Shown here: piece by piece, positions 1 through 8,874 of the stretch | Position numbering within the stretch: the first letter of the stretch is position 1 | How the letters are laid out: every line of letters begins with the position of its first letter | NCBI GenBank assembly: GCA_937941455.1 | Contig: CALDHM010000019.1 | Span: 61,940-125,939, forward strand | Length of the DNA: 64,000 bases | From: an uncultured Pirellulaceae bacterium | Lineage (GTDB): Bacteria; Planctomycetota; Planctomycetia; Pirellulales; Pirellulaceae | Reading direction: 5' to 3' | Notes under the pieces: model-generated | Database searches by the model: none | What the model saw: only the letters and a program-made list of their open reading frames with translations | Told to the model about the DNA's origin: nothing | Translations under genes and position numbers: made by a program

Positions 1-1
1 C

Positions 2-1087
2 AAAGAATTCATCGATGCGGCCAAACGACTCCCCAACTGCTATCTGTTAACCAACAACTCCGACTGCCCCGAACCTGAAGATGTTTCTGCATTTGAACAA
101 CTCGCTCAATGTTACGACAACCTATATGACGCCGTCGGCCTGATTGAAACGGTCCATGAATTGGGTGACCGTGAACAATCGTTGTCCGAGGTCATGAAGT
201 TAGTCGCCGAGTCTAAATCAGCCCTCCGCGGTGCCATTCGCCAAATCGGTTTCGAAGGGTTCGATTACGATCAGCAGGCGATTTACAATTGGTTGCGCGA
301 CATGGGTAGGCGGTGCTCGATCTATATCGAGCGGTACATGCAAGCCGGCGACATCGCCGATCCGAGCAATAGCGAGAATTTGGCCGAACGGATTCGCGCC
401 TACGAAGAGAAACTGCGTGCGGAGAACAGCCGCAGAAGAAAAATCAAACGGTTGCTTTCGAAACTGAGATTCGAAGCCGGCAAGATCGTCGCCGGCAAAG
501 GGGACACGGAACGTCCGCTCAACACAATTCTGCGTACGATCGACGAACTAGTTCCCAGTTTGATTCCTCCCAGTCATGTCGATTTGCGCTCCGCCTTGCT
601 GCCGATTTGGAATGAGTTAGAGAACTTGGAAGAACTCAATCCCTCGGCCGAACAAGTCATGCGAGAAATCGAGCGTTTTCTCGCCAGCAATCCCGCGGCA
701 GAACCCGAACCGCGACAAGACATTACGCTCAGCGAGGAAGTGCTCAAGGTTCGAGAATGGCTACGGGGGAAATCCGTCATGATGATTGGTGGCGAGCGGC
801 GGCCGCAGCGGCAAGCCGCCATCGAACGAGCTTTTGAACTCGAGGAGTTGGTTTGGGAATCGACTCGGCCTCACACATCCCTTTCGGCTTTCAAACCGAC
901 GATAGCTCGGCCAGAAATTGCCGTCGTGCTGTTAGCTATTCGCTGGTGCAGCCACGCCTATTCGGAATTGGACAGCTCCTGCCAAGAGCACGACAAACCA
1001 CTCGTCCGCTTGCCCGCAGGCACGAATGCCAACCAAATCGCCCATCAAATCCTGCAACAGATCGGCGACCGCTTGAGTGCACCATAG
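2..1087 (+). CDS. DUF2325-like domain protein, 5'-truncated by window edge
   Basis: The reading frame is open from base 2 with no stop, so the gene begins left of the window; a TTG at 161 is only an internal codon. The visible part is 361 residues. The middle is charged and probably helical, with a short coiled-coil-like stretch around bases 400-480. The last roughly 100 residues begin with a beta strand and glycine turn (SVMMIGGERRPQR) and end with a strand, WCSHAYSEL and a KPLVRLPAGTNANQIA segment. That pattern fits the DUF2325 family (Rossmann-like, function unknown). The family assignment is from memory of the motif and moderately certain. No function is proposed. The next gene is convergent, on the minus strand. 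Confidence 0.65.
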   Translation, partial: KEFIDAAKRLPNCYLLTNNSDCPEPEDVSAFEQLAQCYDNLYDAVGLIETVHELGDREQSLSEVMKLVAESKSALRGAIRQIGFEGFDYDQQAIYNWLRDMGRRCSIYIERYMQAGDIADPSNSENLAERIRAYEEKLRAENSRRRKIKRLLSKLRFEAGKIVAGKGDTERPLNTILRTIDELVPSLIPPSHVDLRSALLPIWNELENLEELNPSAEQVMREIERFLASNPAAEPEPRQDITLSEEVLKVREWLRGKSVMMIGGERRPQRQAAIERAFELEELVWESTRPHTSLSAFKPTIARPEIAVVLLAIRWCSHAYSELDSSCQEHDKPLVRLPAGTNANQIAHQILQQIGDRLSAP

Positions 1088-1177
1088 GGTACAAATCGTT
1101 GGAACAAAGCAAACCTGTTCGCGGCTGGCTGCGTCAGCGGTCGATTTGTTGACCCCAACCTAAAACGGCGAAAGGTT

Positions 1178-2020
1178 CTACTTTTTCAACTCTGAACTGG
1201 AACCTTTCTCGAGTTTTTTTTGAACTTTCTCAGCCGCTTCTCGTTTGGTTATTTTGCCGTCCCGATTGAGATCGAGCCCTTTGTTTTGGTCGTAAACTTT
1301 GCCCTGTTCTTTTTCGAACAAGACAAAGTCGTCGGGTTGGCCGACCGCTTTGGGCCACAGAATGGCCATGTAGACATCCGCTACGGTCTGAAGCTTTCCT
1401 CGGTACGGAGAAAAATATTTCTTCACGAAATCCAGTTGATCGACGGCGGTCATTTTCGCCAGGTCGTCTGTTGAGGTCCCCAACCGCTTGGCGGTCTCTG
1501 GCATGAATTGAATCAGTCCCGTCGCTCCACTGCCAGCCGCGTTTTTGATAGCGGGACTAAAGGTTTCCCCGGTTTCGAAAGCCATCGCCGCCATCAAGAA
1601 ATTGGGATCGAGTTGCAAATCCTTAGCGACGGCAATCACCTTGGCCTTGAATGGCCCCGTCACGATCGCTCCCCAAACCAACGGGTCACCTGATCGATCT
1701 TGTCCAGCGAAATCGACGAATTCGCTCAATCGCTGGAACGTGCGGCCAGACGGTTCGATCAAACCATCCGCGAAGGCAAGCTGAATTTTTTGAAACCGCT
1801 TGATCGCAGCCGCGGTGTTCGGCCCGAACTTGCTATCCTCGACCAAAGGGCGAAGCGGACCACCGACGACACTAGGCACTTGATTCAACACTTTCTGCAC
1901 CCAGAGGACATCGTCAGCCCGATTTCGCCCTCCTTCACCAACCGAACCGCTAATTCCCTGCCCTAAAACTTGAGGCGCAAGGCCGAAAAGCAAAACCACG
2001 AGCAAGATGACGCGACTCAT
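1178..2020 (-). CDS. Secreted peptidoglycan-binding/lytic transglycosylase-like protein with EF-hand
   Basis: This 280-residue protein has a signal peptide (about residues 1-20). A peptidoglycan-binding-like domain follows (about 35-100, KFGPNTAAAIKRFQK). Next comes a transglycosylase SLT-type domain (about 125-220) containing the GSGATGLIQFMPETA motif and a candidate catalytic Glu149 in FETGE. Near the C-terminus is a calcium-type EF-hand loop, DLNRDGKITKRE (about 250-261). It probably acts in the periplasm on peptidoglycan glycan strands. The start is well supported by an AGGAGG-type ribosome site 9 bases before the ATG. The combination of SLT and EF-hand is less usual. The EF-hand suggests calcium control, which is inference. 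Confidence 0.8.
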   Translation of the reverse strand: MSRVILLVVLLFGLAPQVLGQGISGSVGEGGRNRADDVLWVQKVLNQVPSVVGGPLRPLVEDSKFGPNTAAAIKRFQKIQLAFADGLIEPSGRTFQRLSEFVDFAGQDRSGDPLVWGAIVTGPFKAKVIAVAKDLQLDPNFLMAAMAFETGETFSPAIKNAAGSGATGLIQFMPETAKRLGTSTDDLAKMTAVDQLDFVKKYFSPYRGKLQTVADVYMAILWPKAVGQPDDFVLFEKEQGKVYDQNKGLDLNRDGKITKREAAEKVQKKLEKGSSSELKK

Positions 2021-2276
2021 GGCAAATGGACCTCCTCAATCGATGACCGTTCGGCACGGGCCGACGACGATAGGGATACAAGATAAAATACAAAAATTTG
2101 CTGGCGACGATGCACTGGCATGACTTTGCATCGATCCCGCATTGGCATTCCTCAGTTTGTCCAAAATGTCGAGGACGATATCGACAAAGCGCTATGATAA
2201 TTAGTCCTGAAACCGCAGAACAGCCGACAGCCGATCGATTAATGAAATGAAAATAAGATGGAATCAAAATGATTAC

Positions 2277-2303
2277 GCCACGCCGTGTGCGCCGCGGCGT
2301 GGC
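2277..2303. terminator. Perfect 9-bp hairpin between two minus-strand genes
   Basis: GCCACGCCG pairs perfectly with CGGCGTGGC across a 9-base loop. It lies 56 bases past the end of the exported protein at 2359-3027 on the minus strand. There is no long T-run, so it is at best a weak or factor-dependent terminator, or an RNA-stabilising hairpin. The rest of 2021-2358 shows only the ribosome site of the downstream gene. Confidence 0.35.
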
Positions 2304-2358
2304 TAGGATCATCAATTCATGGCAGACTTTTCCGCCGAGGAAAACGCCTGTTGCCAGA

Positions 2359-3027
2359 CTATTGTGCCCGCAGGATCAAATTAAAACTGGCTTGGCTCCC
2401 GTCGTAGGCATCGCCACCTGCGGCGTTCAACTCGTGGGATAACCCCGAGTAGACGCGGATTCGATATACTCCCGCCGGCAATTGACGCGAATAACTGACA
2501 GCCCCCAAGCCGACTTTTTGGTAGATCACACGGCCGGAAGAGTTCAGCAATTGAACCGAGCCGAAATACCAAGTCGGCGGACTGGAGTACGGCGGGGTGA
2601 CCAGTGAAAGACTTCCTGTCAGATTCACCAAGCGACTGCCCACCAGTCGAAAGGTGATTTCATCGCTCACCGTCGCGTCCGCGTAGGCCCACCCGTAACC
2701 GTAGTCATCTCCGACGTAGGCACTAGCTCGGCCTGTCAAATTCATTTGCTGGGGAGATAATTGACTGGCGTGTTCAACGCCCGTCGACGCAGAATTTTTA
2801 TAGCCCGGCGCGCTGCCTGACTCGCTGTAGGTATAGTTCCCGCTGGCGTCGGCGCGACCTACTTGGTCGATAACGTACGCGTACTCTTCGCCGGCATCGG
2901 TAACAGCGTAGCCGTATGAGGCAAAGCTGTTGCTCAAATAGCGAATTTGGGCTCGCGCCGTGGCAACGTCGAATGCAGCGACCATTAACGACGCCGTGAG
3001 AAAAGTCAAAAATTTAGCCTTCAACAT
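2359..3027 (-). CDS. Exported protein of unknown function
   Basis: A 222-residue protein with a clear signal peptide (MLKAKFLTFLTASLMVAAF..., cleavage probably after ATARA). The mature part is rich in Tyr, Ser and Gly, with a beta-sandwich look. A stretch near the C-terminus (LPAGVYRIRVYSGLSHELN) resembles carbohydrate-binding or bacterial pre-peptidase C-terminal type domains, but I do not recognise a named family. I chose the ATG at 3027 over one 27 bases upstream because GGAAGGAG sits just before it. Secreted, function unknown. Confidence 0.7.
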   Translation of the reverse strand: MLKAKFLTFLTASLMVAAFDVATARAQIRYLSNSFASYGYAVTDAGEEYAYVIDQVGRADASGNYTYSESGSAPGYKNSASTGVEHASQLSPQQMNLTGRASAYVGDDYGYGWAYADATVSDEITFRLVGSRLVNLTGSLSLVTPPYSSPPTWYFGSVQLLNSSGRVIYQKVGLGAVSYSRQLPAGVYRIRVYSGLSHELNAAGGDAYDGSQASFNLILRAQ

Positions 3028-3353
3028 CAGTGCTCCTTCCAAAATTCGTGACATCTTGGTTGACTCGGACTTCGCGAGGACCGGCTTGCTAACATCGCCA
3101 GTCTGAGGACGCCTGAACCTGAACGGGCGATGGTTGCGGCAGACACCTCAGTCGTTTCGATGTTTCTCTCGCCCCTGCAGCAGGATCCCACCGACAGGGC
3201 TGCGAGCAACGAGCTTACAATTGATCCTTGCATTCCATTCAATCTGCCACGCACTTGTTAGTGGTTGGTGAAGCTCTGGTGTTTTTTGGTTAAATTCGTG
3301 GTTAACTTTAGAAGTGCGTCCGTGGTCATTATTCGACAGCGAGGAACATTCCA
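3028..3353. other. Divergent intergenic region
   Basis: No supported gene. It separates the minus-strand exported protein from the plus-strand hydrolase and must hold both promoters. A motif TTCGTGGTTAAC near 3295 resembles the TTCGTGGT repeat seen at 63.2 kb, but one short match is weak evidence. Confidence 0.4.
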
Positions 3354-4214
3354 TTGAAAGGCGAATTGATTTGGACGACGACGTCCGACAGAACAAGACT
3401 GCACGGCTTCTTCGTCGAAGCACACCAGCGCGGTGATGATGCGGTCGACGCAGCCATCTTGTTGCATGGTCTGGCGGGCAATTTTTACTCGTCGGGATTA
3501 CTAAATCATCTCGCGCGGGTTCTCGTTGGCCGTGGGATCAGTGTCCTGCTGGCCAATTCACGGGGACACGACATCTTGAACTTGTCGACGCAAATGGGCC
3601 GCAGTGTAACCCTCGGTGCTGCAAACGAGGATGTGGCCGAGTGCCGCTTTGATTTGGCAGGATGGGTGCAAGTCCTGACGGCTGCTGGGCACGAGCGAAT
3701 CCTGCTGGTCGGCCACAGTCTCGGCGCGATCAAGGCGATGTATTCTCAAGCATTTCTTCCTGATCCTCGCGTCGCGGGCATCGCTGCGCTGAGTGCGACC
3801 CGTTTGAATTACGATCTGTTCATGAGCACGGCAGCGAGTCAAAAATTTGCCGAGATTTTCCGTCAAGCCAGCGAATGGACGAAAGCGGGCAGGGGAGCCG
3901 ATTTAATGCGGGTCGAATTCCCGTTCCCGACTTGGATGACCGCCGAATCGTACGTCAGCAAATACGGTCCGGAAAATCGCTTCGATTGGACCAGCTGGGT
4001 TGGCCGTATCTCCCCGCCCGTTTTGTTGACGTTCGGCGAGCGTGAATTGGCGGAGCACCCAGCATTCCGTGGGCTAGAGCCAGTCGCCCGCGAAATCGCG
4101 CAAGCCCAGTCGAACATCCAGTTCGAAGTAATTCCGAACGCGGACCACTTCTACATCGGCTGCCTAGAACCGCTGTCAGCAACCCTCGAAAAATGGCTCG
4201 TCACCTTCGGCTGA
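3354..4214 (+). CDS. Alpha/beta hydrolase
   Basis: A 286-residue alpha/beta-hydrolase. HG at residues 38-39 marks the oxyanion region (AILLHGLAGNFYS), GHSLG carries the nucleophile Ser122, and DHFYIG near the C-terminus carries the catalytic His. The expected acidic residue falls in FGERELAEH, so the third triad member may be Glu rather than Asp. The start is TTG, preceded by GAGGA at 3341-3345 with an 8-9 base spacer; there is no better ATG. The substrate is unknown. It resembles short esterase/lipase-like relatives, and no neighbour narrows its role. Confidence 0.75.
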   Translation: MKGELIWTTTSDRTRLHGFFVEAHQRGDDAVDAAILLHGLAGNFYSSGLLNHLARVLVGRGISVLLANSRGHDILNLSTQMGRSVTLGAANEDVAECRFDLAGWVQVLTAAGHERILLVGHSLGAIKAMYSQAFLPDPRVAGIAALSATRLNYDLFMSTAASQKFAEIFRQASEWTKAGRGADLMRVEFPFPTWMTAESYVSKYGPENRFDWTSWVGRISPPVLLTFGERELAEHPAFRGLEPVAREIAQAQSNIQFEVIPNADHFYIGCLEPLSATLEKWLVTFG

Positions 4215-4265
4215 TACGCCAATCCAATCATCCGACAAACGACGATCGCCGACTTGGGAATTGAA

Positions 4266-4730
4266 TCAGGAATTACTGCTGGGCACGCTGAGTTGCGACA
4301 GGACTTGGAGGACGCCGTTCAAATGGGCCAACCGTGGACCGTAGCGATCGACGAACTCATTGAGTGCAAAGTCACCTTCGACTAGATTCTCGTAATTCTC
4401 TTTGACGTCAATGGTCAAATTCTCCAAAAATTCGGTTTGCACGCGGCTGAGTGCCTCAGCGGCCATCCGGCATCGGCGGGCAAGCATGGGATTTGCGTCT
4501 CGCCATTGATTCAGCTCATTATTTCGTTGCCGCTGGGCAGCGCTCATCTGGTCCACCAAGTCCTCCAGCAATTCGTTCTGGCGTTCCTGGCCGACAATCA
4601 ACTGCCGCAGCAGATCCGCGATTTCCGAATCACCAGATTTCGGACGTTTGCTCATCGAAGGCTCTGAGCTACCCGAAGCTGCGACATCGATACGGAAAAC
4701 TGGGGAAAGATCCTGAGGATCACGTGGCAT
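4266..4730 (-). CDS. Conserved hypothetical coiled-coil protein
   Basis: A 154-residue protein with no signal peptide or membrane segment. The centre (DLLRQLIVGQERQNELLEDLVDQM) looks like an amphipathic or coiled-coil helix that could oligomerise. The C-terminal half is helical (ENYENLVEGDFALNEFVDRYG). The ATG at 4730 has GGAG 8 bases upstream. I do not recognise the family. Start and codon pattern look real, and it is convergent with the hydrolase. Confidence 0.6.
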   Translation of the reverse strand: MPRDPQDLSPVFRIDVAASGSSEPSMSKRPKSGDSEIADLLRQLIVGQERQNELLEDLVDQMSAAQRQRNNELNQWRDANPMLARRCRMAAEALSRVQTEFLENLTIDVKENYENLVEGDFALNEFVDRYGPRLAHLNGVLQVLSQLSVPSSNS

Positions 4731-4993
4731 CGCAATAACTCCAAATCAATGATGGCCAATGACGCAGTTCAGTATAAACGCCACTCGCGCGAGTGTCGAG
4801 CAAATGCTGTCTTCGCTGGCGGCAGAAATCTTGAATCTTTTTGGCCGCGAGAATCACAAACGAAAAAACAGAAACAGCTTGACAGAAAAAATTTTCTTAA
4901 TCCGCCGATTCGCTTCACCCCGAAAGGCTTGACAACTGTGCCGAACGATAGTTGGCAGTCGGATCGCGTTAAAGTCTCTTCACCAGAGTTCCG

Positions 4994-5731
4994 ATGGCAG
5001 TTGAGTCAATCGGCAGCATGGTCATCATGCGCTTGACTCGCTACGTTTTTCACGGCGAATGTGCCAAATGGGCTCCCATCGTTCCACTCGCCCATCGCCG
5101 CACGCGGGCTGCGACGCCACCAAAGCCCGGCCAAATGTTGACCATTCGAGATTTTCACCACAATCGCTATGGCAGCTACAGTTTGATGTCCAATAACCCC
5201 GGCAAACTCGATCAAACCTTAGCCTTCCTTTCGGTACGGCGTTACGACAACTTGGGGTGTTGTGGGGGACTATTGCTGGTCAACACCAAGGGGCGTCCCC
5301 TCGAATTTCACTGTACGAGCCCCGTGCTGCCCAGCCGCACGCAAACGATTCTCTTCGGCCGGACTTTGGACGAATTCGTCTTCTGCGAGCAGATTGCCCA
5401 GGCGCTCATCGCTCAACTCAACCAGCGGCCCGTGGCGATTCTCACCAACACGCCCGAGCTCGAACGTTTGGTTGGCGCCACCGAACATAACCTGATCTTT
5501 CTGGAATCAAAATCTAGCGAGCGATGGTCGCTCGCTGCGGCTTGGGACTGGGAATTTGATGGGCGGGCAGCTCGATTATGGCAGGGAACAACCGTGGCAA
5601 CGACAGAACCGACAGAGTTGGAGCCGATCTTGCGATCATTCCACAATCGCGTGCCGATTGACGAACCATTCGAACGAATCGCCTTGGCCTTGGATGAAGC
5701 ATGCCAATCGTCCGGCGCAGCAGCGGCATAG
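4994..5731 (+). CDS. Conserved hypothetical protein upstream of SNF2 helicase
   Basis: A protein of up to 245 residues, without signal or membrane segments. ATG codons at 4994, 5018 and 5027 are all possible starts; the one at 5027 (MRLTRYVFHGE) begins the compositionally convincing part. A Cys pair (NLGCCGGLLLVNTKGRP) precedes a LEFHCTSPVLPSRTQTILFG segment that reads as mixed alpha/beta. It lies 45 bases before the SNF2 gene on the same strand, so the two are probably co-transcribed and may act together. That is inference from spacing only. Function unknown. Confidence 0.65.
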   Translation: MAVESIGSMVIMRLTRYVFHGECAKWAPIVPLAHRRTRAATPPKPGQMLTIRDFHHNRYGSYSLMSNNPGKLDQTLAFLSVRRYDNLGCCGGLLLVNTKGRPLEFHCTSPVLPSRTQTILFGRTLDEFVFCEQIAQALIAQLNQRPVAILTNTPELERLVGATEHNLIFLESKSSERWSLAAAWDWEFDGRAARLWQGTTVATTEPTELEPILRSFHNRVPIDEPFERIALALDEACQSSGAAAA

Positions 5732-5776
5732 AATGATAGATAGCCCTGTTCGACGTCAAGCTTAGAGAAAATTGAA

Positions 5777-7516
5777 ATGGCTAATCTCCCAATACTTGAC
5801 TTGAGCGACGCCATTTCGGAGCCTTTGCCGCTCGCCGCCCGCGCGATCGATCTCACGAACGAAGCCTTATCGCCCGCAGTCCTTTCTGCACAGATCAAAG
5901 CGCGGAAGCCGAAAGTCATTTCGTTCCAGTTTACGGATCATCAATGGCTCGGCGGGCCAGGCAGCCAAGCGGGCAGCCAACGCAACGCTGCTTCCCCACC
6001 CGGATGCCGTCGACTTGCCTCTCAAGTGTCGGCGACACCTCGTCGCGCGAAACAGCATACGCGAATTCGCCCGCCGAAAGATGTGGTGAAACTGAGCGAT
6101 CGCCTGTTTTTTCTCTTGCAGCCTCCCCTGGAGTACTTGCTGCAAGACAGCACGCTCGAATTTCCATGCGAACCTTTCGGCTATCAGTTTGCGGGTATCT
6201 CGTTTTTGTTCGCGCGTCGAGCGGCAATCCTGGCTGATGAAATGGGACTCGGCAAGACCATGCAGGCGATCACGGCCATTCGCATGTTGATTCGCAGCGG
6301 CCAAGCGCGAAGGGTCTTACTGATCTGCCCTAAGCCGTTGGTCACGAACTGGCTACGCGAATTCAAAACGTGGGCTCCCGAAGTTACCGCGGTTCCTATT
6401 GCCGGTTCGCAAGGCCAACGGGAATGGCTGTGGAAATCGGATCAGGCTCCCGTCAAAATCGCCAACTATGAACTGCTGACTCGCGATCAACCCTACTTCA
6501 GCGGGGAAAATCCACTGCATTTTGACTTGGTCATTCTCGACGAAGCCCAAAGAGTGAAAAATCAAGGGAACGCGACCAGCCAAGTCGTCCATCAGATTAG
6601 CCGCGACCGCAGCTGGGCACTGACGGGAACCCCGATCGAAAATTCGATCGATGACCTGCTCGGGATTTTCCAGTTCGTCTCCCCCAATCTGCTCTCCCCC
6701 CACATGACCGTCCGGCAGATTCGCGACGAAGTCAAAGACCATATCATTCGCCGCACCAAAGATATCGTCATGTCCGATATGCCACCGAAATTGATCCGGA
6801 ACGATCACCTGGACCTCACCCCCGAACAATGGGAAACCTACTGCCAAGCGGAGAAGGAAGGCATCATTCGCCTCAGCGAAATGGGAGACCACGCCCAAGT
6901 CACGCACGTCTTCGAGCTCGTCCTGCGGTTGAAACAAATCTGCAATTTTGATCCCGCCACCGGCGCCAGCAGCAAAATTGAACGCTTGCTCGCCGATCTC
7001 GAAGAGGTAACGGCCAGCGGCCAGAAAGCGATTGTCTTCAGTCAATGGGTCGGCACCCTGGACAAAATCGCCAAGCGTCTTGAACGCCTTCAGCCGCTGG
7101 CCTACCATGGCAAAATCCCGGCAAGTAAACGGGATGCGGTCCTCGCGGAATTCAAGGAAAACCCGCGACGCCATGTGATCCTGATGAGCTATGGCGCGGG
7201 TAGCGTCGGCTTGAATCTGCAATTCTGCCGATACGTGTTTCTATTTGATCGCTGGTGGAATCCGGCCGTTGAAGACCAAGCCATCAACCGTGCTCATCGC
7301 ATCGGAGCCGCTGGCAGCGTTACCGTCAGCCGAATGATTTCCACGGAAACGATCGAGCAACGAATCCATGACGTTCTGGAAGCAAAACGGCAACTGTTTC
7401 ACGAGATTCTGTCCGATCATGAAGGCCCATCCGACTTGTCCTTGACCCAAGAAGAAATTTTCGGCTTGTTCGATTTGAGAACACCTCAAGGCCGCATCTT
7501 GAAACAAGCCAGCTAA
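5777..7516 (+). CDS. SNF2-family DNA-dependent ATPase/helicase
   Basis: A 579-residue SNF2/RapA-type ATPase. Walker A lies in DEMGLGKT (154-161), the motif II box is DEAQ (about 256-259), and ALTGTPIEN is motif III. The helicase C lobe has SYGAGSVGLNLQ and QAINRAHRIG (about 470-510). It should couple ATP hydrolysis to moving along duplex DNA or remodelling protein-DNA complexes. It is shorter than typical RapA. Residues about 58-100 (bases 5950-6078) are odd in this frame: proline/serine-rich and low in secondary structure. The +1 frame there reads as a normal helical protein (QAAKRAANATLLPHPDAVDL). That suggests two compensating frameshifts, either real or from sequencing. Confidence 0.88.
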   Translation: MANLPILDLSDAISEPLPLAARAIDLTNEALSPAVLSAQIKARKPKVISFQFTDHQWLGGPGSQAGSQRNAASPPGCRRLASQVSATPRRAKQHTRIRPPKDVVKLSDRLFFLLQPPLEYLLQDSTLEFPCEPFGYQFAGISFLFARRAAILADEMGLGKTMQAITAIRMLIRSGQARRVLLICPKPLVTNWLREFKTWAPEVTAVPIAGSQGQREWLWKSDQAPVKIANYELLTRDQPYFSGENPLHFDLVILDEAQRVKNQGNATSQVVHQISRDRSWALTGTPIENSIDDLLGIFQFVSPNLLSPHMTVRQIRDEVKDHIIRRTKDIVMSDMPPKLIRNDHLDLTPEQWETYCQAEKEGIIRLSEMGDHAQVTHVFELVLRLKQICNFDPATGASSKIERLLADLEEVTASGQKAIVFSQWVGTLDKIAKRLERLQPLAYHGKIPASKRDAVLAEFKENPRRHVILMSYGAGSVGLNLQFCRYVFLFDRWWNPAVEDQAINRAHRIGAAGSVTVSRMISTETIEQRIHDVLEAKRQLFHEILSDHEGPSDLSLTQEEIFGLFDLRTPQGRILKQAS

Positions 7517-7521
7517 TGTGA

Positions 7522-8637
7522 ATGGCCCAAGCACGACATAATTTTTACCCTCCTTGGTCCCCGCGTTTCTGGAACGGGATGAACGTGGGTCCATACTTTC
7601 GCCTGATCGCTGAACATCGATTCCGGATACACCCCCTGAAATGGCCCATGTTCGTTTTGGGATCGGGGGTCAGCGTCTTGAATTCGGCGTTCTCGCTCCT
7701 GCAGTCGGCTTTCTTCGCTCAGAAAATAGCCGAAACGTCGCTCGTAGCCCCACCCATTTTCATCATCGGACACTGGCGGAGTGGCACGACCCTGATGCAT
7801 GAATTGCTGACGCTCGACCAGCGGTTCAGCTTCCCCAACAACTTCGATGCCTTCACACCAAATCATCTGCTTGTTTCTCGCCCTCTGCTGTATCCGCTGA
7901 TCAATCTCCTGCTCCCCGGCAAACGTCCAATGGACGGCATGCCGCTGGGCGCGCGGTTCCCGCAGGAAGATGATTTCGCGTTGATCTCCCTTAACGCGCC
8001 GACAATGTATCGCGAAATCGCTTTCCCTAATGAACGTTTTCAAAAATTCGCAGGCACGTCCGACGCCGAGCAAGAACAGAACATAGCCGCCTTGGATCGA
8101 TTCTGCAAAGTGTTGACCATCCGCTACGGGAAACGGTTGATTCTCAAATCGCCTCCGCATACGGAGCGAATCCGCTTCTTGCTCAAGGCATTTCCGCAGG
8201 CCAAGTTCGTGCACATCAGTCGCCACCCCTACCAAATCGTCCCGTCGACGATGAAATTGTGGCGAGCCCTGGATGCGACACAAGGATTCCAATTGCCGCG
8301 TTACTCCGATGAACAGTTACGAGCGTTCATTAACGCGAGACAAGGCGAAATGTATCGGCATTATTTTCAAGATAGAGAATTACTGCCTCCCGATCAGTTG
8401 GTGGAAATCCGCTTCGAAGATCTACTCGACGAGCCCCTGACGCTGACCAAAAAAATCTACGACAACTTTGCACTGGATGATTTCCAGTCGATTAGCGACG
8501 GAATTCGAAAATATTTTTCAGAGCGGCGCGAAATCACCCCGTCCAAAACAGAACTGTCACAAGCCGATCGCTTGGAGATCTCGCGGCATTGGAAAGAGTA
8601 CATGGAACGCTATGGCTATTCGCTCGAGCAAGAATGA
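7522..8637 (+). CDS. Sulfotransferase family protein
   Basis: A 371-residue cytosolic or peripheral sulfotransferase. The 5'-phosphosulfate loop is GHWRSGTT (83-90). The 3'-phosphate-binding region is KFVHISRHPYQIVPS (about 232-246). It should transfer sulfate from PAPS to a hydroxyl or amine acceptor. Planctomycetes carry many such enzymes, and the acceptor here is unknown. The ATG lies 5 bases after the SNF2 stop, implying co-transcription, though a functional link to the helicase is not obvious. It has the usual length for the bacterial family. Confidence 0.85.
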   Translation: MAQARHNFYPPWSPRFWNGMNVGPYFRLIAEHRFRIHPLKWPMFVLGSGVSVLNSAFSLLQSAFFAQKIAETSLVAPPIFIIGHWRSGTTLMHELLTLDQRFSFPNNFDAFTPNHLLVSRPLLYPLINLLLPGKRPMDGMPLGARFPQEDDFALISLNAPTMYREIAFPNERFQKFAGTSDAEQEQNIAALDRFCKVLTIRYGKRLILKSPPHTERIRFLLKAFPQAKFVHISRHPYQIVPSTMKLWRALDATQGFQLPRYSDEQLRAFINARQGEMYRHYFQDRELLPPDQLVEIRFEDLLDEPLTLTKKIYDNFALDDFQSISDGIRKYFSERREITPSKTELSQADRLEISRHWKEYMERYGYSLEQE

Positions 8638-8810
8638 ATAATCATTATCCTTGCTCGACTACATATCAATCTCACCGCGCACCGAAAACGATTCCCTGAC
8701 GCGTCCGCGTGCAGTTTTCACCAAAATCGCGGGCTGTTGCCACGCGGCGGAGAATTTGCAGATTAAAAGCTATGTTGCCCGGCTGGAGATACTCAACGAA
8801 GTCCAAAATA

Positions 8811-8856
8811 AATCGCAACCCGATGCGTCAGCAAGGCAATTTTTTCGGATAGGTTC
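8811..8856 (-). repeat. Dispersed repeat copy A
   Basis: Read on the minus strand, CCTATCCGAAAA is followed by TGCCTTGCTGACGCATCGGG. The same two blocks, in the same order and spacing, occur at 48616-48654 and, more degenerate, at 45558-45623. This copy lies between the convergent sulfotransferase and flhB genes; the rest of 8638-8874 holds no supported gene. Confidence 0.55.
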
Positions 8857-8874
8857 CGAACGTAGCGAACGTTC

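Noticed and set aside
6353..7222. Minus-strand frame inside the SNF2 gene
   Set aside because: Antisense to helicase motifs and no ribosome site or domain.
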